From positions 372,001-436,000 of the forward strand of contig CAVYYU010000008.1 in assembly GCA_963772805.1 (NCBI GenBank): a DNA stretch of 64,000 nt, given 5' to 3'. Each line of letters opens with the position of its first letter. Position 1 is the stretch's first letter. Under the pieces are notes generated by a model, which was not told the DNA's origin, made no database searches, and worked only from the letters and a program-made list of their open reading frames with translations. The position numbers and the translations under genes were made by a program. Below are positions 18,278 through 27,335 of the stretch, piece after piece. This DNA comes from Legionella_A sp963772805 (GTDB lineage: Bacteria; Pseudomonadota; Gammaproteobacteria; Legionellales; Legionellaceae).

Positions 18278-19549
18278 CTAAACTATATCCCTTTTCTTTT
18301 CCCCAGTATAAAGCTGTCTTGGTCTACCAATTTTTGATTTGCTGGCCGCCATTTCCATCCAGTGCGACATCCAGCCAACGGTGCGCGCCAGGGCGAAAAT
18401 TACGGTAAACATGTTGGCGGGAATACCGATAGCACTTAATGTGATCCCGGAATAAAAATCGACGTTGGGGTAGAGTTTTTTCTCAATAAAATAATCATCT
18501 TCCAATGCAATGCGCTCAAGTTCCATCGCTAACTTAAACAACGGTTCATTATGCGCGTCAACAGCTGTTAACACCTTATGACAAGTTTCACGCATGACTT
18601 TAGCGCGTGGGTCGTAGCTTTTGTAAACGCGATGACCAAAGCCCATCAAACGGAAGGGATCATCTTTATCTTTCGCGCGTTTAATAAAATGATTAATTTG
18701 GCTTACATCACCGATTTCTTTCAGCATATTTAAACAGGCTTCGTTCGCACCACCATGCGCAGGTCCCCATAATGCGCCGATTCCTGCTGAAATACAGGCA
18801 AACGGGTTGGCACCGGTGGAGCCTGCCAGACGTACAGTTGAGGTAGAGGCGTTTTGCTCGTGATCAGCATGCAAGGTAAAAATGGTATCCATGGCTTTAA
18901 CAATCACAGGGTTGGGCTGGATGTCTTCAGACGGCACACCAAACATCATGTGCAGGAAATTTTCTGCGTATGACATTTTATTTTGTGGATACATATAAGG
19001 TTGGCCGATGGAATATTTATAACTCATCGCAGCCAAAGTAGGCATTTTAGCAATCAAACGAACGGCAGCGGTGTATCGGTCTTGTTGGTTATTCAGATCC
19101 ATAGAATCATGATAAAAAGCGGACAGAGCACCAACTATTCCCACCATAATTGCCATCGGGTGGGCGTCCCGACGAAAACCATTTAAAAACTGGTACATCT
19201 GTTGATGAACCATGGTGTGGTTGTTAATCAAACTATTAAAATTCTTTTTTTCGCTGTTGTCAGGCAGCTCGCCATTCAATAACAAATAACAGACGTCAAG
19301 AAAATCTTTCTTTTCAGCCAATTGTTCAATGGGATAACCTCGATAAAGCAGTATGCCTTTATCCCCATCGATGTAGGTGATTTTTGATTCGCAAGAGGCG
19401 GTTGACATGAAGCCCGGGTCATAAGTAAAAATCCCTTGGGCTCCCAATTTGTTGATGTCAACAACGTCCTCACCTAAAATTGGGCTATACATGGGCAAAT
19501 CAATTGGCTCATGACCTTTAATTGTCAAGCGAGCAGTTTTTTCTGTCAT
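18278..19549 (-). CDS. gltA: Citrate synthase
   Basis: Condenses acetyl-CoA and oxaloacetate to citrate, the entry step of the TCA cycle, in the cytoplasm. The 423-aa length and sequence are those of the hexameric gammaproteobacterial type (E. coli 427 aa). Visible active-site regions are LWGPAHGGANEACLNML (His), MGFGHRVYKSYDPRA (His, Arg) and YPNVDFYSGI (Asp). The start ATG at 19549 has an AGGAG ribosome-binding site and an excellent promoter upstream. It is a single-gene unit, convergent with hipA. Confidence 0.97.
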   Translation of the reverse strand: MTEKTARLTIKGHEPIDLPMYSPILGEDVVDINKLGAQGIFTYDPGFMSTASCESKITYIDGDKGILLYRGYPIEQLAEKKDFLDVCYLLLNGELPDNSEKKNFNSLINNHTMVHQQMYQFLNGFRRDAHPMAIMVGIVGALSAFYHDSMDLNNQQDRYTAAVRLIAKMPTLAAMSYKYSIGQPYMYPQNKMSYAENFLHMMFGVPSEDIQPNPVIVKAMDTIFTLHADHEQNASTSTVRLAGSTGANPFACISAGIGALWGPAHGGANEACLNMLKEIGDVSQINHFIKRAKDKDDPFRLMGFGHRVYKSYDPRAKVMRETCHKVLTAVDAHNEPLFKLAMELERIALEDDYFIEKKLYPNVDFYSGITLSAIGIPANMFTVIFALARTVGWMSHWMEMAASKSKIGRPRQLYTGEKKRDIV

Positions 19550-19587
19550 GGCGACTCCTGTGAGTATCTCTTGCGTTTGTGCTTGGA

Positions 19588-19616
19588 ACTATATAAAAAT
19601 GACCAGCTACAGTCAA
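19588..19616 (-). promoter_or_regulatory. sigma70 promoter of gltA
   Basis: Read on the minus strand, TTGACT (19611-19616) and TATAGT (19588-19593) are separated by exactly 17 bases; each hexamer matches the consensus at five of six positions. The -10 ends 38 bases before the gltA ATG, leaving room for the AGGAG ribosome-binding site. This is the cleanest promoter seen in the window. Confidence 0.75.
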
Positions 19617-19769
19617 TTTATCATTACTTTATCATGTGTAATAAAAAGTATGAGTCCAGGCAGTGCGTTTCCATTGATTCTAGCATAGTTTGAATGATTG
19701 CTTGGGACTTTCCTGCCAGCCCATACGTCAGGACCTTGATTTTAGTAAATTTTGAACAGGAGTTTGTGT

Positions 19770-20642
19770 ATGATTGCAGCGGCTGAATTACCCCTTAATG
19801 ATCGTGGTGCTGTGTATCACCTTGATTTGCTTCCCGATGAATTAGCCGACGTGGTCATCACTGTTGGTGATCCTGGGCGCGTGCCGCATGTTAGTCAGCA
19901 TTTTGATCGTATTGAGGTAAAGCGTGCTCATCGTGAATTTGTCACACATACTGGTTATATCGGCAGTCGGCGGGTGAGTGTGTTATCAACGGGTATTGGC
20001 GTGCCAAATACTGATATCGTGATGAATGAGCTTGATGCACTGGTTAATATCGATCTTAATAAAAGAATACCACACGAAAAAATCCGGCAGCTCACTATTA
20101 TTCGCTTTGGGACCACTGGCGGCTTACAGGCACAGTGTGAGCCTGGTGATATTTTTGTCACGCGTTTTGCCATCGGCTTTGATACTTTGCTTCTTTATTA
20201 CCAAAATCGCTATTCATCACCCATGTTAAATGCCATGCAAGCAGAGTTGCACACCCACCTGGCTGATGAGAGCGGTCCCTTTTATGTGGCTGCTGCTGAT
20301 AAAAATTTGGTCGAGCATTTCAGTGGGTTAGGAACAGTTGGTATCACGGCTACCTGTGGCGGGTTCTATGGACCACAAGGGCGGTTAATACGGATCCCAC
20401 TACGTTATCCTAATTTGCTTGATAAATTGACCACATTTAAATTCGATAATCTCAGTATCACCAATTTTGAGATGGAAACGGCTGGTATTTTAGGTCTGGG
20501 GGAGTTGTTTGGACATCGTTGCTTGTCGTTAAGCGTGGTGGTCGCTAATCGGATTAAGGGTTTATTCGCGGAAAATATACAAGCGAAGATTGATGCTTTG
20601 ATTGTTAACGCGTTGCAGTGTGTAAGTACTTTACCGGAATAG
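19770..20642 (+). CDS. Nucleoside phosphorylase (uridine phosphorylase-like, NP-I family)
   Basis: A phosphorolytic nucleoside-cleaving enzyme of the NP-I superfamily, 290 aa. Family marks are VGDPGRVPHVSQHF (phosphate-binding start), the VLSTGIGVPNTDIVMNEL loop, IIRFGTTGGLQ and the substrate-binding ITNFEMETAGILGL. The FEMETA motif with these features fits the uridine-phosphorylase branch better than purine phosphorylases, but substrate is not certain. The ATG at 19770 is chosen because AGGAG lies 8 bases upstream; the frame is also open from a TTG at 19752. It stands apart from the deoC-punA-cdd nucleoside operon at 36-38 kb but probably serves the same salvage chemistry. Confidence 0.85.
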   Translation: MIAAAELPLNDRGAVYHLDLLPDELADVVITVGDPGRVPHVSQHFDRIEVKRAHREFVTHTGYIGSRRVSVLSTGIGVPNTDIVMNELDALVNIDLNKRIPHEKIRQLTIIRFGTTGGLQAQCEPGDIFVTRFAIGFDTLLLYYQNRYSSPMLNAMQAELHTHLADESGPFYVAAADKNLVEHFSGLGTVGITATCGGFYGPQGRLIRIPLRYPNLLDKLTTFKFDNLSITNFEMETAGILGLGELFGHRCLSLSVVVANRIKGLFAENIQAKIDALIVNALQCVSTLPE

Positions 20643-20807
20643 GATGCTGCGGCTAAAGTAAGTAGTGGGTACTGTATGTCTAATTTTAGATTATGGTTAA
20701 ACAGCTTAAATTGCATTGGTATCATGCTGGAAAGAGGTGCAAGCTTATTCGAATGAAAGCGTTCGTGCGCCACATGATTTGATATAATATTGAGCAATTG
20801 CTCAGCC

Positions 20808-22271
20808 AGTTGCCTCATAAGTAAATGTTACCCAAGGGTCTTTTCGTTGCCTCATAACTCATGTTACCGAACTGAGACTTGATTAACATAAATATCCTCT
20901 ATAAATATCCTAGCGGGGTGAAGGGGCCGGTAATGAGGCCCCTTCGTTTATATCCTCACGGTCATCGCCGTCCCCGGCTGCACCGTATGTTTAAATATAG
21001 CGCATTTTTGAATCGGTTTTGATATTTACCAATGAAAAAATTCGTTTTAATTTTTTTTGGATCGTTTTCTGTAGCATAAACGGGTTCAGTTGATTGTAAG
21101 CTTCTGTTAGTTCTTTTTTCTTGTCCTCACTGATATGTTCTGACTTAATTAAGCGTTGATAAGGTGTTTCTGGCTTGCTATGTTTCCTTATAATTTTGGC
21201 TTGAACCCTCTGTTTTTCAATAAGTTTAAAGTTGGGAAGAAAAAAATTATTCATTTGGGACACTTCATTTTTATAAAGGTCATTCATCAACTCAACAAGG
21301 GCTTCATTATCAAGGCGAGAATAACCCATTAATTGCCTTACATGAGTCCAATTTTTTTGCTCAACATGGGCATTATCATCACTATGATAAGGCCTAGAAC
21401 GAGTAAAATGGATCCTATGAGCACCTGCCTCGTTCGAAAAATAATGCATTAAATGCCAATTGAGAAATTCAGAGCCATTATCACAATCAAATCCCAAAAT
21501 AAGAAAAGGTAAGTTCTCTTCAATATCTTTTATCTGCGATACCACGCCAGTAGCCCCTTTGTTCCAAACGGCTCTAAGCTCAGTCCATCCGCAGTTTATA
21601 TCGGTCATCGTTAGACTCCATACAAAGCTGCCATTCAGGGATGACCCACAGTGAGCCACCGTATCCGCTTCTAGATAGCCAGGCCTGTCTTCATCCCACT
21701 GATTTGTTTTTACTGGAATATGTTTTTTTAATATACTGCCAGGCTTTGTGCCACCGTATGAACGTTTATATTTCACGCGCAATGGGATGAGCAATCGGTC
21801 GATGGTTGCAGCGCTCATCGATAATAAACCCTCATATACCCCGGGATCTAATGCACCATAAGCCTCACCATAATAAGGCAACCAAAGCGGCAAGGCCATT
21901 TTCAATCGTTTTCCACAAAGTTGGTCGCTTAATAGCCAAATCCGCTTTAATGGCTCCAGATAAAGATTTTCTGGATATATGCTAGGCCTACCTGTCTTTA
22001 TTTTACGTTTCTGCTTCTTTGGGACAGCATTCAGCAATCGAATAGCATGCTTCTTGTGATAGCCACTCGATTCACATAATTCTTGCAGGATGATGCCTTT
22101 ATCACGCTTTCCTGCAGCATGGTAACGTTTAGACAAATTTTTTAAGTAAAGCTCCATCGATAACTTCCCCATAAAAAATGTCCCTTATTATTATTTTTCT
22201 TCGGTAACATAAGTTATGAGGCAACGAATCTAAAATTTCCTGTTTTCGGTAACATTTCTTTTGAGGCAACT
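20808..22271. mobile_element. Insertion sequence with duplicated terminal repeats
   Basis: A 1464-bp element with one transposase gene on the minus strand. Each end carries two copies of a repeat of the form GTTGCCTCA-(A/T-rich)-ATGTTACC: outer copies at 20808-20832 and 22246-22271, inner copies at 20846-20871 and 22200-22225. Left and right sets are inverted relative to each other, and the inner copies differ at only about one base over 24. Paired end repeats are typical of transposase double-binding sites. I could not establish a target-site duplication. The element ends 95 bp before gyrA. Confidence 0.85.
20991..22172 (-). CDS. Transposase with rve/integrase-type DDE core
   Basis: A 393-aa transposase that would cut and join the ends of the surrounding insertion sequence. 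The N-terminal part is a helix-turn-helix-like region (GIILQELCESSGYHKKHAIRLL). The catalytic core follows with Asp in YLEADTVAHCG (about residue 170), Asp in LGFDCDNGSEF (about 230) and Glu in NAHVEQKNWTH (about 266), giving an apparently intact DDE triad. A basic C-terminal region follows. The overall type resembles integrase-core transposases of the IS481/ISNCY kind; I do not assign a family. The frame is intact, so the element may still be active. Confidence 0.88.
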   Translation of the reverse strand: MGKLSMELYLKNLSKRYHAAGKRDKGIILQELCESSGYHKKHAIRLLNAVPKKQKRKIKTGRPSIYPENLYLEPLKRIWLLSDQLCGKRLKMALPLWLPYYGEAYGALDPGVYEGLLSMSAATIDRLLIPLRVKYKRSYGGTKPGSILKKHIPVKTNQWDEDRPGYLEADTVAHCGSSLNGSFVWSLTMTDINCGWTELRAVWNKGATGVVSQIKDIEENLPFLILGFDCDNGSEFLNWHLMHYFSNEAGAHRIHFTRSRPYHSDDNAHVEQKNWTHVRQLMGYSRLDNEALVELMNDLYKNEVSQMNNFFLPNFKLIEKQRVQAKIIRKHSKPETPYQRLIKSEHISEDKKKELTEAYNQLNPFMLQKTIQKKLKRIFSLVNIKTDSKMRYI

Positions 22272-22350
22272 CGTCAGTCTTTGCTTCTCTGTCCACTTGC
22301 CGCTAATCATGCTATTCTGTCAGCCTAATTTTATTTCGTATGATTGCATA

Positions 22351-22362
22351 AGGACGCGTCCT
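22351..22362. promoter_or_regulatory. 12-bp palindrome containing the gyrA ribosome-binding site
   Basis: AGGACGCGTCCT is a perfect palindrome ending four bases before the gyrA ATG, and its first half contains the only Shine-Dalgarno-like AGGA. In mRNA it could fold as AGGA-CGCG-TCCT and hide that site; in DNA it could bind a dimeric protein. A chance palindrome is also possible. Confidence 0.35.
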
Positions 22363-22366
22363 AACC

Positions 22367-24949
22367 ATGGTTTCAGCCTCAGAAGTCACACCAGTCAATA
22401 TTGAAGACGAATTAAAACAATCTTACCTCGATTATGCGATGAGCGTTATCGTCGGGCGTGCGTTGCCTGATGTGCGTGATGGCTTAAAGCCGGTGCACAG
22501 ACGCGTACTCTTTGCGATGAGCGAATTGGGTAATGACTGGAATAAACCTTATAAAAAATCAGCGAGGGTCGTCGGGGACGTGATCGGTAAATATCACCCG
22601 CATGGTGATACCGCGGTCTACGACACTATTGTACGCATGGCGCAAAACTTTTCGATGCGCTATATGCTGGTCGATGGTCAAGGTAACTTCGGATCTGTTG
22701 ACGGTGATGCGCCGGCCGCCATGCGTTATACCGAAGTCAGAATGTCCAAAATGGCGCATGCCTTGTTGGCTGACTTAGAAAAAGAAACCGTCGATTTTAG
22801 CCCTAACTATGACGAAACCGAATTTGCACCGGTGGTGTTGCCGGCACGTACGCCTAACTTGTTGGTGAATGGTTCATCCGGTATTGCAGTCGGGATGGCA
22901 ACCAACATTCCACCTCATAATATCACTGAAATTATTGATGCCTGTGTTGCCTTGGTCGCAAATCCTGAACTCACCATTGATGACCTGATGGTAATCGTGC
23001 CTGGTCCTGACTTTCCTACCGCCGCTATTATTAATGGTAGAGCCGGGATCATTGAAGGCTATCGCACTGGCCGTGGACGGGTCATCATTCGTGCTCGAAC
23101 CAATATAGAAACAAATGAAGAGACGAGTCGACAGGCTATCATCATTACTGAGTTGCCATATCAGGTGAACAAAGCGCGTCTTGTTGAGCGGATCGCTGAG
23201 TTAGTGCGTGAAAAGCGCCTTGAAGGCATTTCAGGCTTGCGTGATGAGTCAGACAAAGACGGTATGCGTGTCGTGGTTGAGCTCAAACGCGGTGAAGTTG
23301 CTGAAGTGATGCTGAATAATTTATATGCTCACACGCAAATGCAAAATGTGTTTGGTATCAATATGGTGGCCCTGGTTGATGGTCAGCCCAGGACATTGAA
23401 TTTAAAACAAATATTAGAATACTTTATTAAACACCGCCGTGAAGTCGTTACACGTCGTTCCATGTTCGAGCTGAAAAAAGCACGTAACCGCGCGCATTTG
23501 TTGGAAGGTTTGGGTATCGCGCTGGCAAATATTGATGAAATGATCGCCATGATCAAACAATCATCTACACCGCAAGACGCAAAAGACAGTTTATTAGCAC
23601 GTGCGTGGCCACCGGGCTTGGTGAAAGCGATGCTTGAAAAAACAAGCAGCCAAGCATCCCGTCCTGATGATCTACCTGCTCAGTTTGGTATGGGAGCGGA
23701 CGGCTATCGCTTATCAGTGCAACAGGCACAAGCCATTCTGGAATTACGTTTGCACCGCTTAACAGCACTTGAGCAAGATAAAATTCTAACCGAATTCGAT
23801 CAATTGCTGGATGTGATTAAAGAATTGCTGGAAATTCTGGCATCACCTGAGCGTTTAATGCAAATCATACGTGATGAATTGTTGGAAATGAGAGCGCAGT
23901 TTGGTGATGCACGACGTACTGAAATCATGGCATCGCAAGAAGATTTAACCCTTGAAGATTTGATCACAGAGGAAGATGTTGTCGTCACCTTGTCGCATCA
24001 AGGCTATGTGAAATACCAGCCGGTATCGGCCTATCAAGCTCAACGCCGCGGGGGTAAAGGTAAATCTGCCACGCATGTTAAAGATGAAGATTTTGTTGAG
24101 CGCCTGATAATCGCTAGCACCCATGACACGCTGTTGTGTTTTTCTAATCATGGAAAACTGTACTGGTTAAAGGCTTATCAGCTGCCATTAGCAAGCCGTA
24201 TCTCTCGTGGCAAACCGATCATTAATATTCTGCCATTGGCTGAGAATGAGTCGATTAATGCCATGTTACCGGTGCGAGAATACAGTGAAGACAAGTTTGT
24301 CTTCATGGCGACTAAACATGGTACGGTTAAAAAAGTGGCGCTAGATGCGTTCAGCCGTCCACGCTCTAATGGAATTATTGCAGTTGATTTGGATGATGAT
24401 GATCGCTTGGTTGGTGTCGGTATTACTGATGGCACTAAAGACATTATGTTGTTCAGTGATGCTGGTAAAGTCATTCGTTTTGATGAAAATCTGGTAAGAG
24501 CGATGGGTCGAACCGCGCGCGGAGTACGCGGTATTCGTCTGGCTAAAGAGCAATCTGTCATCTCATTAGTGGTTGTAAATCCAGGCGGCACTATTCTAAC
24601 GGCTACGGAATTTGGTTATGGCAAGCGAACTGAAATTGACGAGTACCGTATTACCGGACGTGGTGGTCAAGGTGTGATTTCAATCCAAGTGAGTGAGCGT
24701 AATGGTAAAGTTGTACGTGCATCGCAAGTTATCGAAACCGACGAGGCCATGCTAATTACCGACAAAGGAACGTTGGTGCGTTTCAAAGTCAGTGAGCTGT
24801 CTATCATTGGCCGCAATACGCAAGGTGTACGTTTAATTAACGTTAGTGCCGGTGAGTTGGTTGTTGGTATGCAGCGCATCGAAGAAATGCAAGATGATGG
24901 TGACGCGATCGAGCTCGAAGAGAGTGATGAAGAACAACAGGATATATAA
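22367..24949 (+). CDS. gyrA: DNA gyrase subunit A
   Basis: The breakage-reunion subunit of gyrase, which introduces negative supercoils with GyrB. The 860-aa sequence is full length. The N-terminus has LDYAMSVIVGRALPDVRDGLKPVHRR; the quinolone-resistance region reads KYHPHGDTAVYD, with Thr at the place of E. coli Ser83 and Asp retained at the place of Asp87. Thr there is the natural state in several gammaproteobacteria and is not by itself a resistance mutation. The catalytic Tyr lies in AAMRYTEVRM (about residue 121). The C-terminal beta-pinwheel includes the GyrA-box-like QRRGGKG. It overlaps the serC start by 23 bp, and an insertion sequence ends just upstream. Confidence 0.98.
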   Translation: MVSASEVTPVNIEDELKQSYLDYAMSVIVGRALPDVRDGLKPVHRRVLFAMSELGNDWNKPYKKSARVVGDVIGKYHPHGDTAVYDTIVRMAQNFSMRYMLVDGQGNFGSVDGDAPAAMRYTEVRMSKMAHALLADLEKETVDFSPNYDETEFAPVVLPARTPNLLVNGSSGIAVGMATNIPPHNITEIIDACVALVANPELTIDDLMVIVPGPDFPTAAIINGRAGIIEGYRTGRGRVIIRARTNIETNEETSRQAIIITELPYQVNKARLVERIAELVREKRLEGISGLRDESDKDGMRVVVELKRGEVAEVMLNNLYAHTQMQNVFGINMVALVDGQPRTLNLKQILEYFIKHRREVVTRRSMFELKKARNRAHLLEGLGIALANIDEMIAMIKQSSTPQDAKDSLLARAWPPGLVKAMLEKTSSQASRPDDLPAQFGMGADGYRLSVQQAQAILELRLHRLTALEQDKILTEFDQLLDVIKELLEILASPERLMQIIRDELLEMRAQFGDARRTEIMASQEDLTLEDLITEEDVVVTLSHQGYVKYQPVSAYQAQRRGGKGKSATHVKDEDFVERLIIASTHDTLLCFSNHGKLYWLKAYQLPLASRISRGKPIINILPLAENESINAMLPVREYSEDKFVFMATKHGTVKKVALDAFSRPRSNGIIAVDLDDDDRLVGVGITDGTKDIMLFSDAGKVIRFDENLVRAMGRTARGVRGIRLAKEQSVISLVVVNPGGTILTATEFGYGKRTEIDEYRITGRGGQGVISIQVSERNGKVVRASQVIETDEAMLITDKGTLVRFKVSELSIIGRNTQGVRLINVSAGELVVGMQRIEEMQDDGDAIELEESDEEQQDI

Positions 24950-26006
24950 TTTCGGTGCAGGTCCTGCCACGCTGCCTGAGCCTGTATTACTAGAAGCTCA
25001 GGCGGAACTGCTTAATTGGCAAGAGCTTGGCGTATCAGTTTTGGAAGTTGGTCATCGTACTGATGCGTTTAAGTCACTCATGGCGCAAGCTGAAGCTGAT
25101 TTGCGTGAATTGATTGGTATTCCCGACAATTATCGCGTGTTATTTTTAGGTGGTGCTGCACGTATGCAGTTCGCCATGGTACCGATGAATCTTCTGCCTC
25201 AAGGCCAACAGGCCGGCTACCTGATTTCAGGACTTTGGTCTTCGCAGGCTTTTGATGAAGCATGTAAATTAGGGGATGCATATTGTATCGCCAGCTCGAA
25301 AAGTACGCCTGATCCAGTTAGCTGGACGTTGCACGAAAACACGGCTTACGTATATTACACCCCTAACGAAACTATCAATGGTGTGCGTTTCGCACAAGTG
25401 CCCAAGGTTGGCAATATCCCACTGATTGCGGATATGACATCATGCCTGCTAAGTGAGCCGGTGAATGTAGGTGATTTTGGTCTGATATTTGCGGGTGCAC
25501 AAAAAAACATTTCAATTGCAGGGCTTACGCTAGTTATTATCCGCAATGATTTATTAGCACGAATACCCGCGCACGTTATTCCCACCATGCTTGATTACCG
25601 CATACATGTTGCCCATGATTCGTTATATGCAACGCCACCAATATTTAATTGTTATTTGGCCGCTAAAATGTTTCAGTGGCTTAAAATGCAAGGCGGTGTT
25701 GAGGCGATTTATAAGCTCAATTGTCTAAAAGCTGCAAAATTATATGACTATATTGATCAGTCTTCGTTTTATCATTGTGCTGTTGAAAAACATGCGCGCT
25801 CAATCATGAATGTTTGTTTTTCACTACAAAATTCTAAGCTTGAAGATGAGTTTGTAGCGCAAGCTGCTCAGCACGGCTTGTATGCCTTAAAAGGACATCG
25901 TGTGGTCGGTGGATTACGAGCAAGTTTATACAATGCCATGCCTATGGCCGGCGTAAAATCGCTGATAGCGTTTATGCGCGATTTTTCCAAGGAAAATCAA
26001 TCATGA
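24927..26006 (+). CDS. serC: Phosphoserine aminotransferase
   Basis: A PLP enzyme that converts 3-phosphohydroxypyruvate to phosphoserine and also serves pyridoxal phosphate synthesis. The start at 24927 gives MKNNRIYNFGAGPATLPEPV, the canonical N-terminus, and a 359-aa protein (E. coli 362); a longer open frame upstream to 24846 lies inside gyrA and is not used. The PLP lysine is in FAGAQKNISIAG. EVGHRT and FLGGAARMQFAMVPMNL are also typical, although many homologues have GAS/T where this one has GAA. Its start overlaps the end of gyrA and its stop overlaps the aroA start (ATGA), so translation is probably coupled through the operon. Confidence 0.95.
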   Translation: MKNNRIYNFGAGPATLPEPVLLEAQAELLNWQELGVSVLEVGHRTDAFKSLMAQAEADLRELIGIPDNYRVLFLGGAARMQFAMVPMNLLPQGQQAGYLISGLWSSQAFDEACKLGDAYCIASSKSTPDPVSWTLHENTAYVYYTPNETINGVRFAQVPKVGNIPLIADMTSCLLSEPVNVGDFGLIFAGAQKNISIAGLTLVIIRNDLLARIPAHVIPTMLDYRIHVAHDSLYATPPIFNCYLAAKMFQWLKMQGGVEAIYKLNCLKAAKLYDYIDQSSFYHCAVEKHARSIMNVCFSLQNSKLEDEFVAQAAQHGLYALKGHRVVGGLRASLYNAMPMAGVKSLIAFMRDFSKENQS

Positions 26007-27316
26007 CAGCGCATCATTTTATCAGCAGCCCTGTAAGCGACTTGCAAGGTGACATTACTGTGCCTGGCGATAAATCTATCTCACACCGAGCGATTATCAT
26101 GGGGGCGGTTGCCCAAGGCACCACGACCGTGAGTGGTTTTTTAGACAGCGAAGACTGCCTGGCAACATTACGTGCTTTTCAAGCGATGGGCGTGAACATA
26201 ACTGGACCTTTTTCCCAGCGTGTGGTTATTCATGGCGTCGGTAAATATGGTTTACAGAAACCAAAATCAATCATTGATTGCGGTAACTCCGGGACGACCA
26301 TGCGTCTTCTCACCGGATTATTAGCAGCACAGCCTTTTGATAGTGAGCTAACAGGCGATCAAAGCTTGCTTAAACGGCCTATGGGGCGGGTCAGTCGTCC
26401 CTTGATTCAAATGGGCGCCGATGTCAAAACGACCGATGGTCGCCCGCCCGTGACCATTCATGGCGGACAAGCCCTGCATGGTATTACCTATGAAATGCCG
26501 GAAGCAAGTGCACAAGTGAAGTCTTGTCTACTTTTGGCGGGTCTATATGCTGAAGGCGAAACCTGTGTCATAGAGCCTGGGTTGACCCGTGATCATACCG
26601 AGCGCATGTTAACCACATTTTCCTGCCCATTACAGAAATTAGAGAATTCAGTTGTTATTAATGCTAACGGTGAATTGTATGGTACAGATATTATTATTCC
26701 TGGTGATATTTCATCAGCAGCATTTTTTATCGTTGCTGCAACCTTAATTCCAGGATCAGAATTGTTGATAAGAAATGTTGGCATTAACCCCACACGCACG
26801 GGCATTATTCAGATTTTGCAATTGATGGGAGCTAATATCAGCATCAGCAATAAGCGCTTGTGTGGTGAAGAGCCTGTTGCTGATTTGTACGTAAAACATG
26901 CGCCGCTGGAAGGGATCGATATACCCATATCGATGGTGCCATTGGCGATTGATGAATTTCCTATTATATTTATTGCAGCAGCCTGTGCGAAAGGGCAAAC
27001 CTTATTGCATGGCGCAAAAGAATTGCGTTGCAAGGAAAGCGACCGGATTGCAGCGATGGCTGATGGTTTAAAGGTAATGGGTATTGAGGTTCAGGTTTTT
27101 GAAGACGGCATATTTATCAACGGTGGCACGCTGCAGGGTGGTACGGTTGATAGCTGTCATGATCACCGCATCGCAATGGCCTTCGCGATTTCAGGTGCAG
27201 TCGCTAATGCGCCAGTGACAGTTCTCAACAGCGATAATGTGGCAACTTCATTTCCGACATTTGTAACAACAGCGAACAAAATAAACATGGCGATAGTTAA
27301 TAGAAACGAAGAATAG
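26003..27316 (+). CDS. aroA: 3-phosphoshikimate 1-carboxyvinyltransferase (EPSP synthase)
   Basis: The sixth step of the shikimate pathway: joins phosphoenolpyruvate to shikimate 3-phosphate. Signatures are VPGDKSISHRAIIMGAVA at the N-terminus, IDCGNSGTTMRLLTGLL, and C-terminal LRCKESDRIAAMADGL and DHRIAMAFAISG. Length 437 aa. The GNSGTTMR form, rather than the GNAGTAMR of E. coli, points to the Bacillus/Coxiella-like class of the family. ATGA overlap with serC upstream; cmk starts 19 bp downstream. In many gammaproteobacteria pheA and other aromatic genes sit between serC and aroA; they are absent here. Confidence 0.96.
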   Translation: MTAHHFISSPVSDLQGDITVPGDKSISHRAIIMGAVAQGTTTVSGFLDSEDCLATLRAFQAMGVNITGPFSQRVVIHGVGKYGLQKPKSIIDCGNSGTTMRLLTGLLAAQPFDSELTGDQSLLKRPMGRVSRPLIQMGADVKTTDGRPPVTIHGGQALHGITYEMPEASAQVKSCLLLAGLYAEGETCVIEPGLTRDHTERMLTTFSCPLQKLENSVVINANGELYGTDIIIPGDISSAAFFIVAATLIPGSELLIRNVGINPTRTGIIQILQLMGANISISNKRLCGEEPVADLYVKHAPLEGIDIPISMVPLAIDEFPIIFIAAACAKGQTLLHGAKELRCKESDRIAAMADGLKVMGIEVQVFEDGIFINGGTLQGGTVDSCHDHRIAMAFAISGAVANAPVTVLNSDNVATSFPTFVTTANKINMAIVNRNEE

Positions 27317-27335
27317 ATAGAGGAAATATATAATT

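Noticed and set aside
22610..22624. Thr at the gyrA position of E. coli Ser83 as a quinolone-resistance change
   Set aside because: Thr is the natural residue in several gammaproteobacteria and the neighbouring Asp is retained.
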